A stretch of 64,000 nt of DNA from Saccharothrix sp. (GTDB taxonomy: Bacteria; Actinomycetota; Actinomycetes; Mycobacteriales; Pseudonocardiaceae). Numbering within the stretch: position 1 is the first letter of the stretch; each line of letters begins with the position of its first letter. Below, one piece after another: positions 42,441 to 51,276 of this stretch. The translations under genes were made by a program, and so were the position numbers. The DNA is taken from the NCBI RefSeq assembly GCF_031180885.1, contig NZ_JAPSLK010000045.1, positions 1 through 64,000 of the forward strand, written 5' to 3'. The notes beneath the pieces are model-generated. The model made no database searches, was not told where the DNA came from, and worked only from the letters and a program-made list of their open reading frames with translations.

Positions 42441-43805
42441 TCAGTCGACCGGGTGAACGGTCATCGGCAGGCCGCCGCGCACGCGCAGCGACAGCATCGG
42501 CTCGGGCACCACCTCGTAACCGGGCAGCGTCCGCAGGTCCAGCTCGCGGGCGATCATGGCGATGGTGAAGGTGGCCTCCATCATCCCCAGGTGGTTGCCC
42601 ACGCAGAACCGCGGGCCGGCCCCGAAGGGGATGTAGGCGTAGCGCGGCCGGTCGTGGGTGAGGTCCGGGTTGAACCGCTCCGGGTCGAAGCGGTCCGGCT
42701 CGTCCCAGAACGCCGGGTGCCGGTGCAGGGTGTACGGGCAGATCAGGACGTCCGCGCCGGCGGGCACGTGGTAGCCGCCCACCTCGTCGTCCGCCTGCGC
42801 CGCCCGCGGCAGGATCCACACCGGCGGGAACAGCCGCATGACCTCCTCCACGACCATCGCCGTGTAGCGCAGGCCGTGCAGGTCCTCGTACTCCGGAAGG
42901 CGGTCGCCGAGCACCGACCGCGCCTCCGCCCGGACCCGCTCCTTGACCTCCGGGTGGCGGTCGAGGAGGTGGAACGTCCAGCCCAGCGTGCTGGCCGTCG
43001 TCTCGTGCCCGGCCAGCATCAGCGTCACCAGCTCGTCGTGCAGCCGCTGGGTGCCGAACGCGGGGTCCGCCTCCTCGGCGACCGACGCCATCACCCGGGA
43101 CAGCACGTCGTCGCCGTCGGCGCTGCCGTGCGCCACCCGCCGGGCCGCCAGTTCGTCGACGACCCGGCGCAGTTCCTTGCGCGCCTTGCGGAACCGGAGC
43201 TGGTGCGGGAGCGGCACCCACATGGGCACCATGCTCATCGACACCATCTCGAACATCGCCTGGTCCTGCACGGCCTCGAACGCGTGGCCGACCTGCTCGA
43301 ACTCCGAGAGGTCCTCCGAGAGCAGGGTGCGCCCGAGGACGTCCAGCGTCAGGCCGGTCATCTCCTCCATCAGGTTCAGCGGCGGGCCGCCGACCCCGGC
43401 GCGCAGCCGGTCGACGAGCCGGCCCGCCGACTCGGCCACCGCGCCCGCCTGCCGCGCGATCCGCTTGTGCTGGAACGCGGGCTGGGTCGCCCGGCGCTGC
43501 TTGCGCCACAGCTCGCCCTCGCTGGTGAGCAGCCCGTCGCCGAGCGCGCGGCGGGCGTGCACCAGGCCGATCCCCTTGTGGTAGTTGGCCGCGTTGTCGG
43601 CCAGCACGTGCTTGGCGTGGTCGGGGTGGTTGAAGAAGTACAGCGTCTTGGGCCCGATGGCCATCTTCACGGCGTCGCCGTACTGGTTCGCGGCCGACGT
43701 CATCAGCGCCAGCCGGTCCCCGGCCAACTTCTTCAGCAGACCCAGTGTCGCGCTGCGCGGAGGCCCCGGGGGCGTCCGCCGGACGTCGGCCGCGATCCCG
43801 GTCAT
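42441..43805 (-). CDS. Cytochrome P450
   Basis: The 454-residue enzyme has all P450 marks: AGHETTAST (oxygen-binding I helix), EEVMRLFPP (ExxR), FDPERFNPD and the haem loop FGAGPRFCVGN with Cys401. The PxxP-rich start RRTPPGPPRSATLG and overall length place it with the CYP4/CYP102-like bacterial group found in several polyketide and terpene loci, not the usual shorter CYP105/107 forms. It should insert oxygen into a hydrophobic substrate with electrons from unlinked ferredoxin partners. It is the last gene of the minus-strand enediyne operon, with an ATGA overlap to UnbU. Tailoring of the enediyne-type product is inferred from this linkage. Confidence 0.95.
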   Translation of the reverse strand: MTGIAADVRRTPPGPPRSATLGLLKKLAGDRLALMTSAANQYGDAVKMAIGPKTLYFFNHPDHAKHVLADNAANYHKGIGLVHARRALGDGLLTSEGELWRKQRRATQPAFQHKRIARQAGAVAESAGRLVDRLRAGVGGPPLNLMEEMTGLTLDVLGRTLLSEDLSEFEQVGHAFEAVQDQAMFEMVSMSMVPMWVPLPHQLRFRKARKELRRVVDELAARRVAHGSADGDDVLSRVMASVAEEADPAFGTQRLHDELVTLMLAGHETTASTLGWTFHLLDRHPEVKERVRAEARSVLGDRLPEYEDLHGLRYTAMVVEEVMRLFPPVWILPRAAQADDEVGGYHVPAGADVLICPYTLHRHPAFWDEPDRFDPERFNPDLTHDRPRYAYIPFGAGPRFCVGNHLGMMEATFTIAMIARELDLRTLPGYEVVPEPMLSLRVRGGLPMTVHPVD

Positions 43806-44815
43806 GTCGGCACGACCTCCGTCGTCTTCTTCGGCGCGCCGTTGCCGTTCAGCGCGGCGTCCACAGTGGACGCTTCAACGGGGGCCGCGGCGGCGAGCGC
43901 CTTCTGCTGCGCCTCCCACTCGCGCCGCGAGCGGTCGACGATCTCCAGCGCCCACAGGAAGCCGCCGCGGATGAGGCACACGATCGCCGTGGCGAAGAAG
44001 ATGCCGTAGGGGATCGACATGCCCATCAGCACGCCGTACACCGCCGCCACGCCGCCGCCGAACGCGATCTGCGACACCGGCCGCGACGGGCTGGTGCCCG
44101 GGTCGGTCACCATGTAGTTGGTGAACAGCACGAACGCCACACCGGTCATCATGCCCAGGCCCGCGGGGATCGAGGTGTCCAGCAGGAACCCGCGGATCAC
44201 CGCCTGGAGCGCGAAGCCGACGACCCACGCCAGGATCAGCCACAGCCGGCCGGTCAGCATGCCGTTGAGCATGGTGCCCGCGGTGATGATGATCAGCGGG
44301 ATCAGCCAGTCGACGAACGTCCCGACGTGCTCGGTGAAGTGGTAGGGCGGCGCGATGGACGCCCACGGGAACACCAGCAGGATCACCGTGATGCCGAAGT
44401 TCGACGGGTTCATGAAGTGCCGCATCCGGCCGCGCACCGGCGCCCGCAGCACCCACTTCGCGCCGACCGCCACGGTCACGCCGAAGATCATCGCCCACAG
44501 GTTGTCGTTGACGTAGATCAGCATGTTCATCGCGAGGCTGGTGATGTGCGCGGGGTAGAGGAACTCCATGAGCCCCCGGAACCCGTTGCCCGCGAAGCGC
44601 GGCGCGCGGCCCTCCACGCGGGCGCCGATGATCTCCAGGAAGATCTCCACCGCGTACCCGGTGGCCAGCGCGATGAACGGCCACAGCCAGGGCTGCTCGA
44701 ACCCGAGGATCGTGTAGCCGACGATGTTGAAGATGGTGATCGAGATCGCGAACCGCCGGAGCGCGGTGACCACCTTGGGGTCGTGCCGCGGCGGGCTCGT
44801 TGTGGTCTCGGCCAT
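43802..44815 (-). CDS. Enediyne biosynthesis membrane protein UnbU
   Basis: The 337-residue protein is a polytopic membrane protein with about eight to nine segments and matches UnbU, one of the five proteins conserved in all early-described enediyne loci. Features include the charged start MAETTTSPPRHDPKVV, FGVTVAVGAKWVLRAPVRGRMRHFMNPSNFG and NYMVTDPGTSPSRPVSQIAFG. The latter two resemble the RnfD/NqrB-type flavin-attachment region (S/T in the TDPGTSP motif), so a bound flavin or electron-transfer role is possible. The ATG at 44815 is chosen for its GGAGAAGTGA ribosome site. Five bases separate it from the UnbV stop, and its end overlaps the P450 start. Confidence 0.92.
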   Translation of the reverse strand: MAETTTSPPRHDPKVVTALRRFAISITIFNIVGYTILGFEQPWLWPFIALATGYAVEIFLEIIGARVEGRAPRFAGNGFRGLMEFLYPAHITSLAMNMLIYVNDNLWAMIFGVTVAVGAKWVLRAPVRGRMRHFMNPSNFGITVILLVFPWASIAPPYHFTEHVGTFVDWLIPLIIITAGTMLNGMLTGRLWLILAWVVGFALQAVIRGFLLDTSIPAGLGMMTGVAFVLFTNYMVTDPGTSPSRPVSQIAFGGGVAAVYGVLMGMSIPYGIFFATAIVCLIRGGFLWALEIVDRSRREWEAQQKALAAAAPVEASTVDAALNGNGAPKKTTEVVPT

Positions 44816-44820
44816 GTGCG

Positions 44821-46761
44821 TCACTTCTCCTTGGCCTGGTCGCCGAGCTGGATGTCGTGCCAGCCCGCGGACAGAGTCAGGTCCTGCTCGTGGATCTTGC
44901 CGTCGCGGTCGCGCCACTTGATGTGCGCCGACACCGGGCCGTCCGCGTCACCGAGTCCGAAGTGGACCTCGTGGCTGCGCTTGCCGGAGTGGCCGCTGCC
45001 GCCGTCGACCCGGTTGATCTGGGTGCGCCCGTCGGCGGTCTTGATGGTGACCTGCGCGCCGATGACGGGGGAGCCGACGGTGTCGTCGCCGTCCTGCTCG
45101 TGGGTCAGCCGCAGCCCGAGGAAGCCGTGGTCGGACTTGCCGGTGTTGTGGTAGAACACCGGGTCCTCCCACTGCCGGGAGACCGCCATGTCCAGCCGGC
45201 CGTCGCCGTCGACGTCACCGGTGGCGATGCCGCGGGTGGGGACCGGGATGTCCAGGCCCAGCGAGGGGGACAGGTTGTCGTAGCGGCCCTCGGCGTTCTT
45301 GGCGAACAGGTGGAACCGCTGGCTGCCGCCGACGTCGTCGCCCGCGGTCACGAACGGCCACCACACCGGGTTGGCCAGCAGGGCGTCGTTCGCGGTGGCC
45401 AGCTCCTGCAGCTGGGGCCAGCGGTTGACGTCGCCCTTGACGAAGCCGGTGGCCTGCGCGACCTCCAGGACGCCGCTGTTGTCGAAGTCGGCGAGCTTGA
45501 CGTCCCAGCCCCAGCCCGACCAGGCCAGCATCAGGGGCGCGCTCTCGTCCTCCCAGGGCGCGGTGCCCTCCTCCAGCGCCGACTTGACGTCTTCGCCGGT
45601 GCTCAGGAACGCGAAGTGGCTCTCCTCGATGCCGAACGACGTCGTGATGTTGCTGACGTACATGTCGTAGATGCCGTCGTCGTTCAGGTCGCCGAAGTCG
45701 ACGCCCATGCCCTTGAACGAGTCCACGCCGACGTTCTTGGACTTCGGCTCGAACGGCGTGCGCGTGCCCTCGACGAGCGCGAACTCGAACTTGCCGGGCG
45801 TGGACCGGTTGTGCAGCATGCGGTCCGGGCCGAAGTCGTGCGCCAGGTACAGCTCGGGCAGCAGGTCGCCGTCGACGTCGTTGGAGCTGGAGGCCAGCAC
45901 CCAGCCCTTGGACGCGTCGTGCGGGATCGCGTCGTCGTGGCGGGTGAAGCTCGCCGTCGGCTTGTCGCCGGCGGTGCCGCCGGTCCACTCGAAGATGTAG
46001 TCCTCACCGCCGTTGAGCGCGAACGACATCGAGGCGTTCATCTCCACGCCGGTGTCCTTGCTCGGGTCGAGCACCGGACCGTGCGGGAAGTAGTTGCCGA
46101 TGTAGATGTCGTCGTGGCCGTCGCCGTCGAAGTCGGCGACCGTCGCGGAGTTGGAGTTCCACTCCGGGCCCGCGTAGGTGCCGCTCGTCGCGCCGGGCAC
46201 CAGCTCGGTGGCCACGAACGAGTCGGCGGTCAGCGCCTTCTGGTCGGACTTGGCCAGGTGCAGGATCGGCGTGCGGCCCCACAGGTAGACCAGGAGGTCC
46301 ATCGCGCCGTCCTCGTTGAAGTCGCCGGGGACGCAGCCCATCGGCGCCATCACGTCGTTGACCGGCAGGGAGCCGGCGCTGAGCGCGAACGGGGTGTAGC
46401 GCGGCTTCTTGCCCGCCTCGGGGGCCGGGGTGACGATCACCTGGTCGATGCGCACGTCGACGAAGCAGATGTCGTTGGACAGGCCGTCGCCGTCGAGGTC
46501 GTTCATCGCGATGGCCGAGCCGACCGACGAGATCCACGCGTCGATGTGCTTGTAGTCCTGGTTGACCTTGCGGATCGACTGCTGGGTGTAGCCGCCGGGC
46601 AGGGCGATCGACTCGGGCGCGAACCCGAAGCTCGACGCGAGGTCCCGCTTCTCGGCGGCCGACGACTCGGGCAGGCGCGCCACGGCGAACGTGGCGGCGA
46701 CCAGCACCAGCGCGAGGATCCCGGGTAGTTGCCTGCGCAGCCAGCCGGTGGTGGCGCTCAC
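44821..46761 (-). CDS. Enediyne biosynthesis protein UnbV (FG-GAP/ASPIC type)
   Basis: The 646-residue protein has an N-terminal membrane or signal segment (LPGILALVLVAATFAVA, residues 12-28) and then a beta-propeller-like body with calcium-binding repeats: DLDGDGLSND, DFNEDGAMDL, DFDGDGHDDI, DLNDDGIYDM and DVDGDGRLDM. The C-terminus is an ASPIC/UnbV domain (GAQVTIKTADGRTQINRVDGGSGHSG in parts, then a DQDLTLSAGWHDIQLG-like end). This is the UnbV protein of the enediyne cassette, expected to act outside the membrane; its reaction is unknown. The GTG at 46761 overlaps the stop of the DUF1702 gene (GTGA). Order DUF1702-UnbV-UnbU matches known enediyne loci. Confidence 0.94.
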   Translation of the reverse strand: MSATTGWLRRQLPGILALVLVAATFAVARLPESSAAEKRDLASSFGFAPESIALPGGYTQQSIRKVNQDYKHIDAWISSVGSAIAMNDLDGDGLSNDICFVDVRIDQVIVTPAPEAGKKPRYTPFALSAGSLPVNDVMAPMGCVPGDFNEDGAMDLLVYLWGRTPILHLAKSDQKALTADSFVATELVPGATSGTYAGPEWNSNSATVADFDGDGHDDIYIGNYFPHGPVLDPSKDTGVEMNASMSFALNGGEDYIFEWTGGTAGDKPTASFTRHDDAIPHDASKGWVLASSSNDVDGDLLPELYLAHDFGPDRMLHNRSTPGKFEFALVEGTRTPFEPKSKNVGVDSFKGMGVDFGDLNDDGIYDMYVSNITTSFGIEESHFAFLSTGEDVKSALEEGTAPWEDESAPLMLAWSGWGWDVKLADFDNSGVLEVAQATGFVKGDVNRWPQLQELATANDALLANPVWWPFVTAGDDVGGSQRFHLFAKNAEGRYDNLSPSLGLDIPVPTRGIATGDVDGDGRLDMAVSRQWEDPVFYHNTGKSDHGFLGLRLTHEQDGDDTVGSPVIGAQVTIKTADGRTQINRVDGGSGHSGKRSHEVHFGLGDADGPVSAHIKWRDRDGKIHEQDLTLSAGWHDIQLGDQAKEK

Positions 46762-47738
46762 GAACCGACTCCTTCCTGGTGGACGAACTGACGGGCGATG
46801 GCTTGCCGCCACAGCTCGAACGCGGGCTCGGCGCCGTCGGTGATCGGCGGCGCGGGCCGGACGTCCTGGGTGACCTGCGCGGCCTTCTCCGGCGTGGTGC
46901 CGCAGAACACCTGCGTGGCCAGGCCGGTGTGCGGCACCAGCAGACCCGCCTTCACGCGGGCCTCGGCGGCGAACGCGCCGGCCTGCGCGACGACCCCGGC
47001 GTGGCGGCCGGAGCGCTGGCGGAACAGCTCCAGCTCGTCCTCGGTCACGCCACCGGCGTAGGTGGCGGCCAGGCCGGCGCCGGCGTACAGGTCCTCGCGG
47101 CGGTGCTCGGCGAACCCGTCGATCAGGTCCGCGACGTACTCGGCGTCGGTGCCGCCGACGAACCACATGGCGCGGCCGATGCCCTGGTCCAGCGCGCGGT
47201 TCGTGTACGCCCGCGGCCCCTCGGCGGGCCAGGGGAAGTCGCGGTCGACGTACTGGCCGTGCACGTACTTGTCGGTCTTGAAGTACGCCTGGTGGAAGCC
47301 GTAGCCGTCCAGGACCAGCCAGCGCAGCAGCGGGTCGGTCGAGGCGCTCTTGGGCCAGCAGAACCGCGGCAGCCGGGCCATCGCCCAGCCGATGCCGACG
47401 TAGACCATGTAGATGTGGTCCGCGGCCCGGCCCTCCAGGAACTGCTCGACGTGCCGCGAGTGGCCGAAGGGCATTCCGTCGAGGACCGCGAAGCCCATTC
47501 CGGCGCCCTCGTAGGCGAATCCCTTGAACCGCGTCGGCAGCTTTTCCAGGTGTTCTTCGGCGTCCCGCGGGTGCCGGGCCTCGACGGCGAAGGCGTACCC
47601 GGTGAGGAACATCCGGCCGACCGTCTCCAGCAATTCCTTGCCGGCCTCGTTCTTCACCCGGAAGCCGCGGGTCTCCATCAAGGTCTCGGACATGCTCGGC
47701 GTCAACAATCGGCGCCGCAAGGCACGCAAAGCACTCAC
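46758..47738 (-). CDS. DUF1702 (UnbL-type) enediyne protein, paralogue 1
   Basis: The 326-residue soluble protein is a DUF1702 member, the family of the UnbL proteins in enediyne loci. Conserved-looking parts shared with its neighbour are the start VSALRALRRRLLTPS, RFKGFAYEGAGMGFAVLD, YVGIGWAMARLPR, WLVLDGYGFHQAYFKT, ALDQGIGRAMWFVGG and GLAATYAGG. The GTG at 47738 is preferred over an upstream ATG because it aligns exactly with the start of the second paralogue and has GGGGGGAC before it. It overlaps UnbV. The biochemical role is unknown; the family is needed for enediyne core formation in studied loci. Confidence 0.92.
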   Translation of the reverse strand: MSALRALRRRLLTPSMSETLMETRGFRVKNEAGKELLETVGRMFLTGYAFAVEARHPRDAEEHLEKLPTRFKGFAYEGAGMGFAVLDGMPFGHSRHVEQFLEGRAADHIYMVYVGIGWAMARLPRFCWPKSASTDPLLRWLVLDGYGFHQAYFKTDKYVHGQYVDRDFPWPAEGPRAYTNRALDQGIGRAMWFVGGTDAEYVADLIDGFAEHRREDLYAGAGLAATYAGGVTEDELELFRQRSGRHAGVVAQAGAFAAEARVKAGLLVPHTGLATQVFCGTTPEKAAQVTQDVRPAPPITDGAEPAFELWRQAIARQFVHQEGVGS

Positions 47739-47857
47739 ATTCGTCCCCCCAACGTCGGGCGAGAAGACAACCGGGTCGAGTATCGGCAAAATAGTTGCAG
47801 CGGGGCGCGCGGCCCGGCTACTTCAGTCGTGCGCAAGCAGGCCCGATCAATTTTTGA

Positions 47858-48847
47858 TCAAGCGAGGAGATTCTTCCGGGCTGCGGAGAAATGCGCACGG
47901 ATGCGACTGCGCCACACCTCGTACGGCGGTACCTCGCCCTCGGCGTCGGGCGCCACGGCGGTGGCGTCGGCGATCTCCGACGCGGCTTCCGGGGTGATCT
48001 CCGCGAACGTTCCGACGGCGGTCGAACTGTGCGCTGGGACGAAACCCGCGTGAATCCTCGCCTTGACCGCGAACACCGAACCCAGGGCGAGTTCGGCGCG
48101 GTGCTCGCCCGCGGCGGCGGGCAGGGTGGCCAGTTCGTCGGCGGTGCCGCCGCCCGCGAACGTCGCCGCCAGGCCCACGCCGCTCCACAGGTCGGCGTGC
48201 CGGGCCGGGTCGAACCGGGCCACCGCCGCGGCCACCTCGGCGCTCTGCGCGCCGTGGATGAACCACAGGGCGCGGCCGATGCCCTGGTCGATGGCGCGCG
48301 GGAAGTAGTCGGGGCGGCCCTGCCACGGGTAGGGCGCGGGCACCCGCTGCTCGTCCACCCACTTGCGGGTGTGGAAGTAGGCCAGGTCGAAGCCGTAGCC
48401 GTCGACGGCCAGCCAGCTCATCGTCGGGTGGTAGGGCGACCCGGACAGGTCCGGCATCACCTTGCGCCACACGGGGCGCGGCAGGTGGTTCATGGCGAAC
48501 CCGATGCCGATGTAGGCCACGAACAGGTGCTCCGCGCCCGGTCCGCGCAGCAGGTCCCGGGTGCGGGTGCCGCGGCCCATCACGTCGCGGATGGTGAACG
48601 CCATGGTCGCGCCCTCGTAGGCGAACCCGCGCAGCTCCGGCTCGACGAAACCCAGCCGGCGCACCACCTCCCACTGGTCGCGCGAGTCGATGCCCCACTC
48701 GAACCCGCAGACGACCGACTGCGGGATGGCCTCCAGCTTGGGCGCGTACTCGCTCGACGCGCCGGGAAAGCCGCGCGAGCCGAACGTCACCTCCTTCAAG
48801 GAAGGCGCCATCACGAGCCTGCGCAGCGATCCCAGCGTCGTGGACAT
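47858..48847 (-). CDS. DUF1702 (UnbL-type) enediyne protein, paralogue 2
   Basis: The 329-residue protein is the second DUF1702 copy: MSTTLGSLRRLVMAPSLKEVTFGSRGF at the start (in parts), then FAYEGATMAFTIRDVMG, YIGIGFAMNHLPRPVWR, WLAVDGYGFDLAYFHT, AIDQGIGRALWF and LAATFAGGGTADEL. It is clearly homologous to paralogue 1 but diverged, so an old duplication is likely, and the two may form a heteromer. The ATG at 48847 begins five bases after the end of the MetE-like gene. A 119-bp gap separates it from paralogue 1 and could carry an internal promoter. Confidence 0.92.
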   Translation of the reverse strand: MSTTLGSLRRLVMAPSLKEVTFGSRGFPGASSEYAPKLEAIPQSVVCGFEWGIDSRDQWEVVRRLGFVEPELRGFAYEGATMAFTIRDVMGRGTRTRDLLRGPGAEHLFVAYIGIGFAMNHLPRPVWRKVMPDLSGSPYHPTMSWLAVDGYGFDLAYFHTRKWVDEQRVPAPYPWQGRPDYFPRAIDQGIGRALWFIHGAQSAEVAAAVARFDPARHADLWSGVGLAATFAGGGTADELATLPAAAGEHRAELALGSVFAVKARIHAGFVPAHSSTAVGTFAEITPEAASEIADATAVAPDAEGEVPPYEVWRSRIRAHFSAARKNLLA

Positions 48848-48852
48848 GTCTT

Positions 48853-49917
48853 CTAGACCCCCAGTGTCTGCTCGGCTTCCCTCGTTCCCTCGACCCGGGC
48901 GGCGATCTTGGCGAACGCGGTGTCCCGCGAGGTCGAGGTGTCGTCGGCGAACGGCGCGAACCCGCAGTCGTCGCAGGTCCCCAGCCGGTCCGCCGGGATG
49001 AACTCGGCCGCTTCCAGGACCCGGTCGCGCACCTGCGCCGCGGTCTCCACGGTCGGGTTGATCGGGTCGGTGACACCGATGAACACCCGCCGGTCGGCGG
49101 GCAGGGTGTCGCGGATGGTGGACAGCACGCGGCGGCGGTCCGGCTCGGCGGCCAACGCCACGTAGAACTGCCCGGCCTCCAGGGTGAACAGGTCGGGCAG
49201 CAGGTCGGCGTAGTCCACGTCCGCGCTGTGCGTGGCGTCCCAGTCGCCACCGGGGCACGTGTGCACGCCGATCTTCGCCCGCTCCTCGGCGGAGAACCGG
49301 GACAGCACCTGGTTGTTGAGCGCGACCAGCTCGCGCAGGATCGACTTGGACGGGTCGAGCTTGATGGTCAGGCGGGCCTCGGTGAAGTCCAGCTGCACCG
49401 AGTGGGCGCCCGCGTCCAGCGCCTGCCGGATGTCGGCCTCGGCTTCGTCGACCAGGTCGGCCAGGAACTGCTCGCGGCTGTAGCCGTCGATCCCGTCCGC
49501 CGGGTAGAGCAGGCTGAGCGCGGACGCCGCGATCACCGGCTGCTTGATCGGCAGGTCGGTGAGCCGCTGGGCGGCCCGTAACTGGTCCACGGCGTGCGCC
49601 GCGTACCGGAACGGGCCTCTGGTCAGCGTCGGCAGCTGCCGGGTGTGGCCGTCGGAGAACGGCACCACCAGGCCGCCGGGGTCGAGGTCGGGCAACCCGG
49701 CGACCGGGTAGGTCAGGAAGCTGGACTTGGCCTGTTCACCGTCCGTGACCACCGGCGAGCCGGTGGCCGCGAACCGGGTGATGGTGTCCGCCAGGGCCTT
49801 GGCGGTCAGCTCGTCGAGCTGCTCGGCGCCGATGCGGCCGGCGGCGAAGTCCGCCTGTCCGGCGATCAGCTCCGCCGGGCGCGGGATGCTGCCGATCGGC
49901 TCCGTCGGAATACCCAT
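48853..49917 (-). CDS. MetE-like (cobalamin-independent methionine synthase II) protein
   Basis: The 354-residue protein is a single TIM barrel like the catalytic C-terminal half of MetE. It begins with MGIPTEPIGSIPRPAEL, close to the usual GSIPRP start of free-standing members, and has VVTDGEQAKSSFLTY, SVQLDFTEARLTIKL, HTCPGGDWDATHS and a final DRLGTCDDCGFAPF. His and Cys in HTCPGGD and the late Cys in the TCDDCGF motif match zinc ligands of the family (with a glutamate in FTEARL). It is therefore a likely zinc-thiol methyltransferase. Whether it methylates homocysteine, a pathway thiol or the product is unknown. RBS AAGGGGA precedes the ATG; it lies between the membrane protein and the DUF1702 pair. 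Confidence 0.87.
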   Translation of the reverse strand: MGIPTEPIGSIPRPAELIAGQADFAAGRIGAEQLDELTAKALADTITRFAATGSPVVTDGEQAKSSFLTYPVAGLPDLDPGGLVVPFSDGHTRQLPTLTRGPFRYAAHAVDQLRAAQRLTDLPIKQPVIAASALSLLYPADGIDGYSREQFLADLVDEAEADIRQALDAGAHSVQLDFTEARLTIKLDPSKSILRELVALNNQVLSRFSAEERAKIGVHTCPGGDWDATHSADVDYADLLPDLFTLEAGQFYVALAAEPDRRRVLSTIRDTLPADRRVFIGVTDPINPTVETAAQVRDRVLEAAEFIPADRLGTCDDCGFAPFADDTSTSRDTAFAKIAARVEGTREAEQTLGV

Positions 49918-49938
49918 GGAGTTCCCCTTACGCGCAGG

Positions 49939-50925
49939 TCAGCTCCACGGCGCGGTGGGGTACCACGGGATGATCTCCCGCCGGGCCAGGAGCCGGACGT
50001 CCCAGTACAGGAAGGTGAAGACACCGGCCACGATCAGCGCAGCGGCCGTGATCACCGTGGCCCGGGTGGGCTTCTCGGTGAGCCAACGCTGCAAACGGCC
50101 GCCGGTGAAGTGCGCCAGTGCGAGGAACAGTAGGGCCATGATCACGATGTTGCCTACCGACTGCAGGGTGAACGCTGCGGCTCCGTAGAGGGGATTCCCG
50201 CTCTCCGCGGCGTCCCGGAACATCTTGCGGAACAGGCCGAACGGCCGGCCGATGAGGAACCCGCCGATGAGCACGCCCATGACGACCATCGGGGCGTTGG
50301 GGTGGCGCTGGGAGATCTTGCGGAACGGGTCCTTGACGATGCCCAGGGTGGCCAGGCCGAGGTAGAGCATGACCAGGCCGATGACGCCGAACACGATCAG
50401 CGTCTGGATGCTGCGGCTGTTGAGCGTGCCGGCGGTGGCCTGCGCGGTGGAGAACTGCGGCATCCGGGTGCCGACGATGCCGACCAGGGCGCCGTAGAGC
50501 GCGGACACGCTGATCATGCCGACCGACAGCCACCCCAGCGGCTTGAGCGAGGCCTTGAGCCGCGACCACCGGCTGCCGGTGGAGCCCAGCAGCGGCGCGA
50601 CCGCGCCGAACGCGGCGATGTTGCACGCGGTGAACGTGCCCGCGACGCCGGTGGCGAAGGCGAACGCGATGCCCGCCGCGATGCCGGTGATCGGCTCGCC
50701 CTTGGCGTCGTGGCCCAGGATCGTGTTGGCGACGTTGTCGCCGATCACCGAGTCCACGAAGTGGGCCGACCACACCACGGTGAGCAGGAAGCCGCCCAGC
50801 GAGCTGAGCAGGATGATCAACCCCCGCCTGCGCGGGAAATGTCCGTTGACCAACGTCGAGGTCGCCACGGGCTCGACCCCGCCGAACCCCTTTTGGTGGA
50901 TGTGGTTGGTGCCGCTGCGCGTCAT
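49939..50925 (-). CDS. Polytopic membrane protein of the enediyne-type operon
   Basis: The 328-residue protein has about seven to eight membrane segments: LIILLSSLGGFLLTVVW, GIAAGIAFAFATGVAGTFTACNIAAFGAVAPLLG (read in parts), LSVGMISVSALYGALVGIVG, LIVFGVIGLVMLYLGLATLG, VVMGVLIGGFLIG and others. The AGTFTACNIAAFGAVAP segment with its lone cysteine recalls CcdA/DsbD-type helices, but only faintly. I know similar proteins from enediyne loci and have no function to give. The ATG at 50925 is preceded by GAGGGAGA. It is the first gene of the minus-strand operon and is divergent from the PKS gene. Confidence 0.75.
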   Translation of the reverse strand: MTRSGTNHIHQKGFGGVEPVATSTLVNGHFPRRRGLIILLSSLGGFLLTVVWSAHFVDSVIGDNVANTILGHDAKGEPITGIAAGIAFAFATGVAGTFTACNIAAFGAVAPLLGSTGSRWSRLKASLKPLGWLSVGMISVSALYGALVGIVGTRMPQFSTAQATAGTLNSRSIQTLIVFGVIGLVMLYLGLATLGIVKDPFRKISQRHPNAPMVVMGVLIGGFLIGRPFGLFRKMFRDAAESGNPLYGAAAFTLQSVGNIVIMALLFLALAHFTGGRLQRWLTEKPTRATVITAAALIVAGVFTFLYWDVRLLARREIIPWYPTAPWS

Positions 50926-51276
50926 GGGCTCTCCCTCGCGGCTCGATCGTGGTCGGTGGCATTGGTCGGCACTGCGCGAGCGGTCACCAGCATCCGGGCT
51001 GCCGGCCGGCCTGTCCTTCTCCAAAGATGCGCAGTCTGCCGCCGGTGCGGCGGGGCCGGGCCGGTCCGGTCGTGGTGAAGGTGATCGGACAATGAAAATG
51101 ACGCTGTTATGGAATAGTCGCTGGTCGGAGGGCACAATCGGAGAAGCAACGCCGTCGGGTGCTCCGGCAGGCTAGGCCGGGCGCGCATTTCTTCGAAGCA
51201 TCGCCTTAATGCCCTTCAAACGTGCGCGATGTTTCTGCCGAGGGGACCGAACCGGAGTCGCGGAGACGGTGAAAGC
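50926..51276. promoter_or_regulatory. Divergent promoter region between membrane protein and enediyne PKS genes
   Basis: This 351-bp region separates the two main enediyne-type units and should hold both promoters. The lower-G+C part (about 51080-51125, with aatgaaaatgacgctgttat) contains the motif GTTATGGAAT at 51106-51115, also found twice before the TetR and carotenoid-oxygenase-like genes. Confidence 0.65.
51106..51115 (+). promoter_or_regulatory. Candidate TetR operator motif before the PKS gene
   Basis: GTTATGGAAT occurs here within cgctGTTATGGAATagtcg, about 160 bases before the PKS start. The same ten bases occur at 61506-61515 and inverted at 61469-61478 in the TetR promoter region. 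A chance third match of a 10-mer in 64 kb is possible but unlikely in so G+C-rich a window. Confidence 0.5.
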
